Positions 1-11,336 of a stretch of DNA of 64,000 nucleotides are shown here, in pieces. This stretch comes from Akanthomyces muscarius (Eukaryota; Ascomycota; Sordariomycetes; Hypocreales; Cordycipitaceae): the NCBI RefSeq assembly GCF_028009165.1, contig NC_079244.1, forward strand, positions 682,001 through 746,000. Reading direction: 5' to 3'. Under the pieces are notes generated by a model. That model was not told the DNA's origin and searched no databases. It saw only the letters and a program-made list of their open reading frames with translations. The translations under genes and the position numbers were made by a program. Each line of letters starts with the position of its first letter. Position 1 is the stretch's first letter.

Positions 1-539
1 GTGGTTAGCAGCTCTAACCTTTGACCAAAGTCAATGAACCCGCGGAAGTTTGGCCAAAGTAGAGTGGAACTGGGAAGTCAAGATCAATATGGAAATAATT
101 CAACGAGGCAAGAAAATCTCTCTATATATTCTAAATGCTGAAGCGAATCAATACTTGAACTGCACTACGACGAACACTTTACTTGGGGATATTCATCTCT
201 GATCAACATCAACTCGAACAAAATAGCACAACGTCAATTCAAACGTCAAAGTAAGAATGAGAATCTGAATTGAAAGTACGCCCATCTACAGACTCTTTCG
301 GCGTCCATCGTGTGCTCCCAGTCCTCTTCCCGTTGCGCAACCCCACTGAAGCCGCGCTGCCGACGGGAAGCCCACCCACCTCCAGCTAGCCACGGCCCCC
401 AAAAATAGGCGGGCGAATGTTACCTATCGATAGAGATTTGCAGCAGAAAAAAAAATAGCAGACCGACATTCCCCCACTATCGCAACGGCGCAGAACCAAA
501 AGATTTTGCCAACACAAAATCACACAAACCCTGCTCACC
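1..539. other. intergenic, no gene seen
   Basis: No ORF in this stretch has coding character on either strand. It ends in an A-rich, then C/A-rich leader just before the ATG at 540 and is best read as the promoter and 5' leader of the ALB1-like gene. The gene to the left, if any, lies outside the window. Confidence 0.5.
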
Positions 540-1163
540 ATGGCCAAGGCAAAAAGTACGCCCAATCGCCATGTATAAGTCCAAATCTCTCATCTGTATA
601 CTTACTCCATTCTCACAGCCCAACCCTCCAAGCGCTCCCGCGCCGCCCGCCGCGCCACCTCGCCCAGCATCGACACCGACAAGTCCCTCAAGACGGCGCA
701 GCCGCCTCCTCGCACCAAGCCCACCGACCGTCCGTCCGTCCTCGCCGTGCAGCACGCGGCGGGCGTGCAGAAGCGGTCCAGCCACCGCAAGACGCACCTC
801 TCGGCCAAGGCGCGCAAGCGCCGCGAAAAGGGCATGGAAATGGCCGAGGCCGTCATGGAGCGGACGTCGAACAAAGTCCAGCGGAGCCTGAACCGCCAGC
901 GCACCGTGGACAAGCGCCGGAAGGAGTGGGATGCCATCAACAAGGATGTGAATGAGGCTGAGGGAGATGATGATGATGAGGATGATGAGGATATGGAGGT
1001 CGAGGAGGAGGGTGTGGAGACGAAGAAGAAGAAGAAGAATGGAAAGAAGGAGACGAAAAAGGCAGAGGACAAGGACAAGGAGGACGGGTGGGAGACGGAT
1101 GAGGGTGACGAGGGAAAGACGACAGACGGAGGCGTGGATGATGGTCTGGATGAGATTCTGTAA
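540..1163 (+). CDS. ALB1: Alb1-like ribosome biogenesis shuttling factor
   Basis: The predicted product is 187 residues from two exons, 540..572 and 633..1163. The 60-nt intron has donor GTATAAGT and a CAAG acceptor. This splice gives the start MAKAKSTPNRHRSRAARRAT, matching the RSRAARRATSP block typical of Alb1. The middle has the conserved LSAKARKRREK and EAVMERTSNKVQRSL-type basic helix, and the last 70 residues are a highly acidic/lysine tract ending DDGLDEIL. Alb1 is known in yeast as a small nuclear protein that acts with Arx1 on pre-60S particles during export, so a nuclear role in 60S assembly is inferred. An alternative acceptor at 618 with donor at 556 also keeps frame but gives a poorer N-terminus. 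It is about 250 bp upstream of, and convergent with, the mitochondrial IF3 gene. Confidence 0.8.
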
Positions 1164-1409
1164 AGAGCACACAGAATTGTCGCCTTTTCATCTTGCTTGT
1201 TTTTGTTGAAGACATTGGCGTTTGGGAGTCTACAGGCTTTGCATAGAAAAAGGGAGCTCGAAATTTCGATACGAATGATTTTTTATGATAGTATACACTG
1301 AATACTGGATCATCCATCCAGCAAACAAGAAAATACAAAGCAAGCATCTACAACCGGCCAAAATGTTCAGCGCCCGAATTCAGCCAAGGAAACTTGATAC
1401 CCCCTCCGC

Positions 1410-2333
1410 TCACGTCTGCTTCTTCACAACCCCTTCCAGATGCAGCCTCATCGTCCGGCCCACCTCCCCCTCGCGCGGCTTCACCTCGCGCGCGTCCAGC
1501 GTCTGAATCTCCCTTTGTATCCTCTTGAGCAGCGCCCTCATCGTCTCGTCGTCCACCTTTTGCCCGCCCTTTTTCCGCCCCAGCACCAGGTGCACCTTCA
1601 TCCCTTTCGCCAGGAACCCGCCCAGCTGCCGCAGCTTCGTCTGCAGGTCGTGCTCGCTGATCGACCACGTCAGCTCCATCTCCTTGGTCTTGGGCTTCGC
1701 GCTGGCCTTTTTCTTCTGCTTGCGCTCCTGCTCCTTGAGGAACGCCTCGAACTTGTTGACAATCTCGCAGAGGGCAAACTGCTCCTGCTGTGTCACTGGC
1801 CCTGCTGCGGCCCCCGGCTCGGCTCCTGCTCCTCTTTGGCTGGTGGGCGTCGGTCCAGCGCCGTCCTCGGCCGCTTTGTTGCCCTTGCGCAGGGGGGAGC
1901 CCTTGGGGATGTACGGCCGAATCATGCGCAGCGACTCCGTCTTCTCGTCGAGCTTGCTCATGACGTATCGCGTCGACAGGGGGCCCGCAATCGACCCGTT
2001 CTCGAGGACCATGATCTTGGGGTCTTTAATCTCAAAGTCCTGCGGCATGCGGTCCTTTTGCGAGCGCTCAATGTCCGCGGCCGTCGTGAACAGCGGGCTG
2101 AAGCCGCGGTCGTCGTTGGCGCCGGGCCCGTCGGCGACCGAGTCGACGGAGCGGTGCCCGCGAGGGCCGCGTCGCGGAGGCGGCCCGGCGGCATAGGTGC
2201 GCACCTGCGAGTGCAGCACGTGGCCAGTCGCGGCGAGGTGTCGTGCTTGTGCGGGCGACGTCGCGAGGGAAAAGACTCTCTGCAGCGCGGCCCGCGAGTT
2301 GAAGAGACATTGTGGGCTGCTCAGTGCTGCCAT
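1410..2333 (-). CDS. AIM23: mitochondrial translation initiation factor IF-3
   Basis: This is a single exon encoding 307 residues. The first 50 or so residues are rich in Ala, Ser and Arg with few acids, as expected of a mitochondrial presequence. After a variable linker comes an IF3 N-domain-like block (EIKDPKIMVLENGSIAGPL, about residues 100-120). The C-terminal third has the IF3 C-domain signature KEMELTWSISEHDL followed by LGKFL/KGMKV-like segments. In fungi this family, including yeast Aim23, prevents premature joining of mitoribosomal subunits and supports start-codon selection; that role is inferred from family. The low-complexity Gly/Ala/Pro insert between the domains is longer than in bacterial IF3. 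It starts 341 bp from, and divergent to, the inner membrane protease gene, suggesting a shared promoter for two mitochondrial functions. Confidence 0.88.
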   Translation of the reverse strand: MAALSSPQCLFNSRAALQRVFSLATSPAQARHLAATGHVLHSQVRTYAAGPPPRRGPRGHRSVDSVADGPGANDDRGFSPLFTTAADIERSQKDRMPQDFEIKDPKIMVLENGSIAGPLSTRYVMSKLDEKTESLRMIRPYIPKGSPLRKGNKAAEDGAGPTPTSQRGAGAEPGAAAGPVTQQEQFALCEIVNKFEAFLKEQERKQKKKASAKPKTKEMELTWSISEHDLQTKLRQLGGFLAKGMKVHLVLGRKKGGQKVDDETMRALLKRIQREIQTLDAREVKPREGEVGRTMRLHLEGVVKKQT

Positions 2334-2674
2334 TGTTGCTGTGGCGCCAAAAAGGGGAAGACGCCGAGAAGCAATGGCGAGGGTATCTTGTTGAATTGAG
2401 GAGGTGAAGGAGGAGGTTGAGCTTGGCTAGCTCTGAAGCTGTGGCCGCCAATCAATCCTTGACCCAGCCGCCCGCCCCACAATGCGGACTCGAACACCAG
2501 CCAAACCATCTCACTCTCATCGTCGACATGTCATTGTGAGTCTGGCATCCCATAAATCGAGCTCGCGCGACCCATCCATAATGAAACCATCAACGCAATC
2601 ATAGCCCTCGCCTTCCAAATAGAGACCCCCCCCCCGTCCCCGGTCACCCAGCATCGCCGCCGCACAACACAACC
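2334..2674. promoter_or_regulatory. shared divergent promoter, mIF3 / IMP1
   Basis: This 341 bp spacer lies between the start codons of two divergent mitochondrial genes. It contains CCAATCA at 2448..2454, a good match to the binding site of the fungal CCAAT-binding (HAP) complex, and a C-run just before the IMP1 leader. Binding is inferred from the motif only. Confidence 0.45.
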
Positions 2675-3238
2675 ATGGCGTCTCGCTTCCTCAGCCGCCC
2701 CGGCGTGCGCCTCTCCCTCGGCATGACCAAGCTCTGGTTTGCCTGGCACCTCTTCGCCACGCACGGCTTCCAGGTCGGCCCCGCCGACGGGCCCTCGATG
2801 CTGCCGACTTTCTCCACGTACGGCGACTGGATCGGCACCGACAAGCGCTACCGCCTCGGCCGCGGCGTCCGCGTCGGCGACCTGGTCCTCTACCAGATGC
2901 CCTTTGCCAGGTACGACATGGGCGTCAAGCGCGTCGTCGGCCTGCCGGGCGACTACGTCTCGGTGGGCACGCCGGGCCAGCAGGGGGAAGAAAGCATGAT
3001 TCAGGTAAATCCTCGGTTCCTCTCATGTGTTGTAGAGGAAGGGCTCAGTGCTGACTCTTTCGTATAGATTCCAGATGGGCACTGCTGGGTTGTTGGTGAC
3101 AATCTGGTGGCTTCGAGAGATTCGAGAACGTTTGGTCCATTACCCCTTGCCCTCATACAGGGCAAGGTCGTGGCAAAGGTCTTGCCATGGAACGAACGGC
3201 AATGGTTTGAGAACCCGCTCCAACGAGTCGAGCAATAA
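2675..3238 (+). CDS. IMP1: mitochondrial inner membrane protease subunit 1
   Basis: Exons 2675..3004 and 3068..3238, with a 63-nt intron, encode 166 residues. The protein is a type I signal peptidase relative. It has a short hydrophobic N-terminal segment, the serine motif GPSMLPTFS around residue 47 with the catalytic Ser, the lysine motif GVKRVVGLPGD with the catalytic Lys near residue 90, and the C-terminal box GHCWVVGDNLVASRDSR. The GPSMLPT form of the serine box favours Imp1 over Imp2. Imp1 faces the intermembrane space and removes sorting peptides from proteins such as cytochrome b2 and Cox2 in yeast. The length matches family norms. The intron falls exactly between the lysine motif region and the C-terminal box, and joining restores a continuous conserved sequence. 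Confidence 0.93.
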
Positions 3239-3775
3239 GGGATGGCTAGCCAGCATGTAAAATCGTTGTACAATAATCTCATAGCATCAAGACGAGTGTG
3301 GCGGGTATACCAGAGTAACATTACATACAAAATAAATACAAAACAATCACATGGCATTGAAAAGAGTGCTGGGGTATACCATAGTAACATTGCATTGTCT
3401 AATTACACCATCCTTGGACTTTGCCCTCGCATCCTTCACGGGCCAGAAATTGAAATTATAAAATGCTGGGCTAGCAGCAATAACGCGCCGCATATGCTTT
3501 GTACAATATGAAGAAGAGAAAGGAGAGCTGAAATGAGACTGTCAAGGCTCACAACCTCTGCCTGCCACTGAAACTTAGCAGTGGTTCACAGGGCGCCAGC
3601 ATGAGCCACCAACCAAGCAGAAAACTCCAGGCATATAAAAAATGAAAGTTGGTCCGAAGAGCGGCAAAGCTATTCGTCTCGCCCCCACCAGTTGCGCCTT
3701 CACTTCGGAAGACGCCAAGCATAAAATGTCCTTTTACGCTGCCGCATTTTCGTGGCGACACTGCACGAATGACAA
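3239..3775. other. 3' intergenic spacer
   Basis: This AT-richer spacer separates the 3' ends of the convergent IMP1 and VAC8 genes. No further coding sequence is apparent. It presumably holds the two 3' UTRs and polyadenylation sites. Confidence 0.5.
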
Positions 3776-5836
3776 TCAACCTTCGATGTGGGCCTTGTTC
3801 ATGCTCTGTCCAAGGAGCTCCAAGCAGCGCTGGGCCAGATTCACGACTTCACCTTCGTCCTCCTCCTCAAACTCGGGCTCTGCTTCGATTTGGCGGTTCG
3901 CAATGTTTCGAATGTGCTCGATAATGTCATTGGCCTTACCAATGAGGCCAATCAGTGTCTTGTCTTCCGATTCGAATAGTTGAAGCAGGGTCCAGACAGC
4001 AATGTGTTGGAAGGTGGCATCGCCAGATTGAAGGAAGCGGCACAGGTAGCCGTGAATGCCGCCGTTGGGCTCAGTCCAGTTTTGAACAAAGATGGAATAG
4101 TCACCGACTGAAATGAGTTAGTACTTGTTACGAGATTTGGAAAGGAAAAGTTGACATACCTTTAGAAGATAGGTTGCCAAGGGCAGCTGCACTGTTGCCC
4201 TGGACCTCGATGCTTGGCGAATGCGTCAAGGGGATCAAAATGTCGCATACGCCAAGGTTGAGCAGGTGAGATTTGAGGTCGTCGCTGAGAGCCAGCACAG
4301 CAATAGCGGCAGTCATCTCAGACTGCACAGTGACGGGTACGTCAAGCACCAGTTGCTTGCATTTCTGTACGGCGCCGGCATCCAGAACAAGGGCCTTGTT
4401 TCTGTCGGAGCTGGCTGCCAAGTTTCGCAGAGTCGAGATGGCATGACACTGGATTTCTTCATTCTCAGTAGAGCCAAGGAGATCGACAAGAGGTTTCAGG
4501 AAGTTGGCTTCGATAATAGGAGACTCGTTCATCGGATGAATGGATATGTTGCGAATACAGGCGACGGCGGAAAGGATCAAGGGGAGATATGAGGATTGGA
4601 GGAGACGGTGCAGAGGCACCAGACCATTGGCACGGACGATATCGAGCTGGTACTTCTCGTCGGAGGCCAGATTTCGCAGAGCGAGGGCAGCCTGGCACTG
4701 GACCTTGGGCGAGGAGGACTCCATAAGAGCAACCAAAGACTGTACGAGCTTGGCTTCCGAGGAGGCAAGCTTTCTTCGGTTGTTGGCGTCGACAGCAATG
4801 TTGCTGAGGGCTGTGGTGCAGTAGTACTGAACATCGACATCGGGCGAAGCGAGAAGCTGCACCAGAACTGGGATGGCACCAGCATTGACAAGTTGCTGGC
4901 GGTTTTCATCTAGAACCATGGTAAGTTACTGCGCTGTATTAGATGGGGGTTTGGTGGAGAAGCCTACCGGAATGCGTCATGTTGAGGAGAGCACCAGTAG
5001 CATTGCGCTGGACGCGCATATCTCTAGACTTGGCCAGTCTGGTCAGCGGCCCTAGAGCACCTGAGCGGGCAATCTTGGCCTTGTTCTCCTCGTGTGTAGC
5101 AAGATTGGTGATGCATCCGACGGCGTTGCATTGCACTTCGACATTTGGCGACAGCATCTGTCTGATCAACGGGGTTAGGCCACCGAGGTGGACGATCAGG
5201 ACTTTGTTTTCGGCTAATGGATCCATAGTTAGCAGGCTATTGCGGTAACGGTGTTCAGAGCTGGGTCATACTATTGACAGCAAGATTTCCCAGTGCAGCA
5301 CTGGCGGCTCGTTGGACCTCGACATCAGAGCTTTGTAGGAGGAATAGGATAGGTTCAAGGGTATCACGGTCGACCTCGCGGACGTCTAGAGCTTAAGTCA
5401 GCAGGTGGCGCCCGACAGGCGGGACGGGTAGCAGGCATACCGCGCTCGGTAATTTCAGCAAACGTCAAGCTTGCGCTGCGCTGAAGATCTAAGTTTTCGG
5501 AAAAGACTAGGGTGCTGAGTGCTCGGAGGGGCTCGCCGGAGAAGAAGTCTGTCTCGCCGCGCTATTTGGATGATTAGCACGCAAGAAACCGGAAGGCTGG
5601 CAGAGCGGCAAGGCACTACTGACATTTTCGAGGAACTGCAACAGGTCGGCGACAGCTTCACGTTCGCTGTCGGCGAGGACATTTTCGTAGGGACCATCTC
5701 GGGATCGGCCTGTGAATCAAAAGCGTCAGAATGCGGGACATGGACAATAGCGACAGCGGCAGGGCGGGAGACGAGGCCGCGGGCAGGGCGGGGAGCAAGA
5801 CGGACCTCCACAGCATGTTGAACTACAGATACCCAT
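3776..5836 (-). CDS. VAC8: vacuolar armadillo-repeat protein Vac8
   Basis: There are seven exons on the minus strand: 5806..5836, 5624..5709, 5441..5561, 5272..5385, 4968..5213, 4160..4909 and 3776..4107. The splices use ordinary GT-AG introns of 52-96 nt and sum exactly to 559 residues. The product starts [11 protein letters not shown], with Gly2 for myristoylation and Cys4, Cys8 and Cys9 for palmitoylation, as in Vac8. About eleven armadillo repeats follow, with blocks such as [38 protein letters not shown] and [17 protein letters not shown], ending [16 protein letters not shown]. Vac8 is anchored to the vacuolar membrane and binds partners for vacuole inheritance, nucleus-vacuole junctions and selective autophagy in yeast. 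Length and exon structure fit fungal orthologues. No truncation or odd residue was seen. Confidence 0.96.
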
Positions 5837-8800
5837 GGCTGGCGCGATGGCCGTGGCGGCGAAGGTGAATATCGGTTGTCGATGGCTCAAGGACGATGGT
5901 GTTTCGACGATGGATTTTGTTTTGTTGACGTTTTGGCATGCGTCGGCGCTGGGCTGGCTCGGGTGGAGAATCTCGGGTGCGGGAAGGCAGGCGAAGCTCA
6001 GCAAGAGCCTAGCGCAGTTGGCGGCCGAGCAATGTCTCGTTCCTGCTGCGCGGGGACGATGGCGCAAGCGGCAGCAGATTGTACGGCGTCGGGGACCAGG
6101 CCGGATAGGACGAGGGTAGATGCAGCCCAGCTGTCGGGTGTTTGATGAGAGGAAACAAAGCGCAGATGAGAGCGAGAGTCTCGAGGTGGAGAGAAGGAAG
6201 GGTTGCAGAGGTGACGGTAGCTGCCAGTAGGCAGGTACCTAGGCGGAGTCCCTTTGACCAAACTTGCAGGGGAGGGCACTCATGTGGGCGGCGTGGACAG
6301 ACGCCGCCCCAGTCCGTAGATAGAGACTATTAGCTTTATGATGGGTAAGTGGTTGTCTCGGGTTTATATATTATAGTTGTTGCCATTTCGTCCACCTTCT
6401 TTTGCCTCTTCGTCTTCCCATCCTATTTTCCTTTCCTTATTATGTCTCTGTTCGTCGTGACAAACAGCTACTGGCCTCTTTGTTTGCCATGCCCCTGGCA
6501 TCGCAGGCCGCTGATGAGGCATCCGCAGCGGCCCCAGGCTCGTGTGGGGCGGCCCGAGCAGGGGAGCTCCAGCGGCTGTCATTGCTTGGAAAACGCGGCG
6601 CTTCCACTGTAATCGGGCAGGGCGCTGCTGTAAAAGCTGGCCGGCTGGGTGAGAGATTGCCCTGCAAATTGCAGGCGGCAACCAAGCCAGGTGCCGGGTG
6701 CCAGACAGACCCCCGCCGCCAGTCTGGTCCTGGATCAGCGTCATCATTTAGACGGACGCCCTGCCCAGTGCCAGTAACTTAAATCCACGTCAAACTCGCA
6801 ATGCATATATGCATCTACGCCGAATCGCAAGCGTAGTTCATGCACCTCGATCCCATCGCCCGAGGCTTCCCTTTCTCAGGGTCCTGCCCGGTCACGCGCC
6901 GCTAACAGGCCAGTGTTGACAGAACAATGCGCCACAGGCATTTTTCCACGCGTCGTCTGCCAGTACGCACTCACTCCCTTGGCTCGTGTCTCGGTCCATC
7001 CCAATACCTGTTGCCACCATCGCCGCAATCCAAATCTGGCGTGTCGCACAGTGCGCCTCACACAATCCATGCAGAACGTCTCCCCCGCGTAACTAATGGC
7101 TAACAACTACCAGTAGCTGAGCCCTCCCCCAGACTCCGTGCCGCGTTGCATTTCTCATGCTGTCGTCTCTGTACCATGTGATGCCAGATGGTGTGTCACC
7201 TGCACACCTGTCCGGCAGTCGATCTTAGCTGTGGCATGCTTCGGCCGTTATTAAGGTGGTGCCAGGTTAAACATTGCCGATTTTTCCAAAGCCGCTAAGC
7301 CGTTTCTTACCCGTGTTTGGATTCAGCCTTGTGCATCTACTGAGTATTGATCTGGTACTCCATGCGCTAGTTACCCTGTATCGCCAGTTCATGTCCTAGC
7401 CATTATCCGTACACTTCCACTACACTTCCACTACACTTCCACTAGCCAGCTAAAAATAAGGCTAAAAGGACAACATGAATAAAAACCCGGTCGAAACTTT
7501 GAATATTCAAGGAAAAACCCCCCACCCCCCGAATCGGTCACCATCGCCACACTTAGCCCACTACACGACATACAAGGGCGATGTCAGGACCTAGGATCAA
7601 AGCATGGCAATTCAAATTCTAGGCAGATGAATCGGACGCTTCGCAAAAAGCAGTATTGGACGAGTACAGAAGACCATTTTATGTCGCGAGAAAGAAAGGT
7701 TCTAGAGATGCTGAGGTGTCGGTTTCGTGGCCTTCGCTGCCTTGGTAACGGCTCGTCTACGTTTGCCTCACTTTGCACAAGAAGAAGGGTTTCTTTTTTT
7801 TTTTTTTTTTTTTTTTTCAAATTCAAAAATAAAAAAACAAGACAGAAGAATTTTTTAAAGAGATGCTTTACGCTCGACTGATCATTTGCCTGTATTATTT
7901 AGATTCTTGAAATGCTATGTACGCGTTTTTGGCATTGCCGCATCGGACAAATGCGATATCGCGTCAGGCGCAAGATCACTCACATGGCGTAAAACCCGCC
8001 AATTCAAAGCTCTTTTCTTGTCCTTGGTAGTCAGATTGTACATCTGAGAAATTTCTTCGACTCCCAAGATAATGATGGCGTTGTTCTATCGCGCCCATGG
8101 TTGGAAGAACCTCCCCGCGGCCCCGTCTGACTAGGTCGACGTTTCCCCCTGACCTTCGACAGACATGTCAAATCTCCCACCGAGCAAAATGAAACCTAAC
8201 AATACAAGCCCGGACAAAATGAGAAAGAGGTAGAAAAAGTAATAAATCATAGAAAGGATAGAAGAAATTAGGAAGATTAGGATGAATAATAAGAAAATCA
8301 AGAACAGGGCATGTAAATCAGCTACGTCCAAAATGTGCCGTCCAAGTCGCAAATACCAAGATGATGCCGCGTCTCCCGGTTCCATAATGTCGAGAATAGG
8401 ATAAATAAGAAAGCACTGGCTTTGGATATTGTAATAGGGAAGTGTGAGGATTTTTATTTTGAATTCTGTCATCTTGCTATAGCTATATAGCTAAATCAGT
8501 ATTGATGTGTCGTCCTTTTTCGTTGTCCGCATGTCCAGATAGGTCTGACCGCAGCCTTACCGCTTTGCGCTGGATTCTGCATAATCGAAGGACTGTACAA
8601 AGACGCGGTGTTCGAAAGAAGTTGGGGGTGCACTCATAATCTCGCTTTGATTTGACGAGCTTGAACCCCATTAGCCTGGATATGATACTCAAGACAAGAA
8701 TGTTATTGTCGTATCTTTGGGCAGAAAATGGGTGATGTGGACCACAGCTGGCGTTGTGGCCCGTATCTGCACGAGAGTCCTCGCCCAAAGAAAGACCCGA

Positions 8801-9639
8801 ACAAAGCATGTCAAGGGAATAAAGCAGCCCTTGCTTTTTTTGCTTAGCCTCGTGAGATGGGCTGGCAAGTGTCTTGTTCTAGGCGCCCGGCTCAGCGAAG
8901 GATCACGGTTTCTTTGACGACGGCGGGGAGCCCATGCCGGAGAACTATGTCGGCCGCCCAGGGACAACTAATTACCGGGAAAGAAAATGACAGAGCGACG
9001 GCTGTGGAGACTGAGAAGTCTAAAGATATTCTTGCTTGAGTCGAAAGGCTCTTTGTCAGAATCGCGGGGACTCCGCGCATCGACCAGATGTAGGTTCCTT
9101 CGTAGGTGCCTCGAGCGCTGATTGCGTGCAGTCAGGCGCCAGGAGCAAAGGAAAAAATGAAAAGAAAAAGCAGTGGCTTGCTTAGGTACCATCAAAGTTC
9201 AATGAACGCAAGCGAAGACACAAAAAAGTAGAGCATACTCGAATAGCATTACCAAAAAAACCTCCGAAGAACCGAAAGCACAAATGCAGACGAAAGCGGA
9301 ATGGGGAGAGAAAGCTATATAAACACGGCCAACGTACGCCATTAGTCTCCAATCCATAGAGACAACCACCAGAGATGTTCTGTCTACATCGAAGCCGCCG
9401 CTCTGGGTACAATAGTAGAGTCGTCAAGTCTCTCAACTGACCACATGTCAGGAACTACTGGCCCCGTCCCCAAGGTTGAATCCTTGGCCAGATACACCAA
9501 AAAGTGCCATGCGCTGTCCCGAATCTGTCTCCAACTATCGGATCGAACCATAAAAAGCTCTTCACGTAATTGGCTGAAGGTCTCACATAGAAAATGGAAC
9601 ACCAGATGTCAAGAACTAGAAATGTATTTTGATACATGG
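5837..9639. other. long gene-poor region with simple repeats
   Basis: No convincing gene was found over 3.8 kb. The first part is the VAC8 upstream region. Three direct copies of the 11-mer acacttccact sit at 7411..7443, a C-run near 7508..7530 and a poly-T tract around 7794..7818. From about 7.5 kb the base composition is visibly more AT-rich than the flanking gene blocks. Weak open frames, for example 8131..8472 on the minus strand, are hydrophobic because of AT-rich sequence and show no family signal. Confidence 0.45.
7411..7443. repeat. 3 x 11-bp direct tandem repeat
   Basis: Three exact consecutive copies of acacttccact. It is a short tandem repeat in intergenic DNA with no obvious function. 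Confidence 0.85.
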
Positions 9640-10616
9640 AGTATCGACTGAGAAGTAATCCATTCCGTCTCATAGACATTTACTTGTACTTGCAAAACTT
9701 TGCGGCGATTCTCGAAAGAAGCAAGTATGGCATAAAAAAGACTTGGAAGATGAAAGAACTAATCGGATCTTGTAGTCAGATTGTGTGGCTATTATCGACC
9801 CATCAAAAACCTCCCGCCGCGAAACGAAACGGGAGGCTTGACAGCGGAACAGAAAGTGAATGAATTGGTACTCACGCTGAACAACGGCAGGTCTGCGCAA
9901 TCGGCCACTTCTTCATTGGCAGACTCTATCTTCGACACGCTGGAAAATGTGAAAGTGCTGGTCAATAAACCTTGGCTGGCATCGTGGAGGAGAGCGCAGG
10001 CCCATGACTGGCTCTCACACATGAACCTCGACGATTATCCTTCCTGGCAATGCAAACATTCAACCCACGAAAATGTCCAGATATTTTATGACAGTGCAAA
10101 GGACAAGCGGCCTTTGCTCCACGTGCACAAGCATTCAAAGGAGTGTTTACAACACCATACAAGCGACAGCTATCACCGCCGCGAGAGGGACGATATTAAT
10201 GAATGCATCTTCTGTGACGCGTACAAGTTGATTAGCCCCATCAAAAAACAATGGGAGAGCTCACCGTTTAGCCGCGCCGGTCTCGAGGAACACGTGGCGC
10301 AGCACATGGAAGATGTTGCTTTGCTTGTTCTCCAATGGCTGCCGATTGACGAGCAGCCGCCGAGAGAGATGCTGCCGTACGAGCTCCCCCGAGAGATGCG
10401 GTAGAGGAATGATATGTCATCAAGAAAGATCCGGAGCCGGCGAAAGAGGAGAACCCGGAGCCGGCCAAAAAGAACGACTATCTGGATAATGGTGATGATG
10501 AAGCTGACGAGAAGGGAGAAGAGAATTTCCCTGGGAAAGGGAAGCAGCAAGAGAACGTGGAGGATAGCGAGGGTATTGAGGAGGCCAAGGGGATGCGATG
10601 CTTGCCACTTTAATTG
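9640..10616 (+). pseudogene. decayed fungal gene with C-x2-C...H zinc-finger-like end
   Basis: The longest intact part is a 207-codon frame at 9781..10404. Its C-terminal half reads CIFCDAYKLISPIKKQW then EEHVAQHMEDVALLVLQWLP. This resembles the Cys2/His2-like tail (CPFC ... HVxxHxEELALFxLP) common in lineage-expanded fungal proteins of unknown function. Upstream, at about 9636..9780, another frame encodes YRLRSNPFRLIDIYLYLQNF-type sequence, again reminiscent of the same family but out of register. Downstream of the stop at about 10402 a third frame continues as YVIKKDPEPAKEENPEPAKK and on to a stop at 10614..10616, with an in-frame TGA at 10410..10412. Several frame changes plus a stop suggest an inactivated copy. 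Family similarity is from memory of motif style only; function is unknown. Confidence 0.5.
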
Positions 10617-11336
10617 GAGGCTTCTGGAGAATACTGGACTATATTGAGGGGATTCCGAGTTTGTGAATTTGTGAATTTGTGAATTTGAGTAGTTTGATTT
10701 TACATCTACGACGACGGGTGTAAGCCTTGTCGTCCTAGAAAGTTACTACTAACGTTAGCCCAAGAAGATGGAATGAGAAAATACAGGGAAAAAAAAGAAA
10801 AGAAAAAGAAGAAGAAAAAGTAGCTCAATTAAACGATGATGGAGACACCAACAGCGACAGCGGCAACAGCAACAATATTAACAAGAACAACAAAAAGAAT
10901 GCTGATGGAAACGGTGAAAACACCTGCACCGAGATGTGAACCGGCCGAGTACGGAGGCCGGGAGCGGCTTAAGCTACAGGGGCTTTAGCGCTTCCAGGGC
11001 CCAGCAAGCTTTGGAGCTCCAGCGAAATCTCAAGACGCCGTAGACGGTACCTAATAAAACTAACAGGCACCTTAACTTTTGCCTTAGCATTAGTTAACGG
11101 CCCCAATTTTCCTCAGAACCTCTGCTCCGTCGTCATCCATCTCAAATTACCTGGTGCGCTAAAACTACCTACCTTACCTAGTCTTCAACCCCACCTGTTC
11201 TCTCCTCCATTGACCCTCGACTCGCGATACCATTGCCGTCAAGTACCTCGTGTCTCGTGCCTCCTTGCTCCCAACCGCCTGCAGCCTGTACGCCACGCCC
11301 GATAGCCGTTGATCCCGCTGCGTTACACATGCCACG
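10617..11336. other. intergenic, SNF4 upstream region
   Basis: No gene was found. Three copies of an ttgtgaa-type unit (gtgaatttgtgaatttgtgaattt) occur near 10663..10687 and an A/G-rich purine tract at 10780..10830. The last 200 bp are C-rich and lead to the SNF4 start, as is usual for fungal promoters. Confidence 0.45.

Noticed and set aside
477..1172. Long minus-strand frame opposite the ALB1-like gene
   Set aside because: It is Leu/Ile-rich shadow sequence of the acidic/lysine repeats in the true gene and shows no family signal.
1440..2399. 319-codon plus-strand frame across the mIF3 gene
   Set aside because: It is antisense to a well-supported IF3 gene; the GC-biased third positions open it.
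8131..8472. Hydrophobic 113-codon minus-strand frame
   Set aside because: The hydrophobic character follows from AT-rich DNA. There is no start context, no family match and no neighbouring exon.
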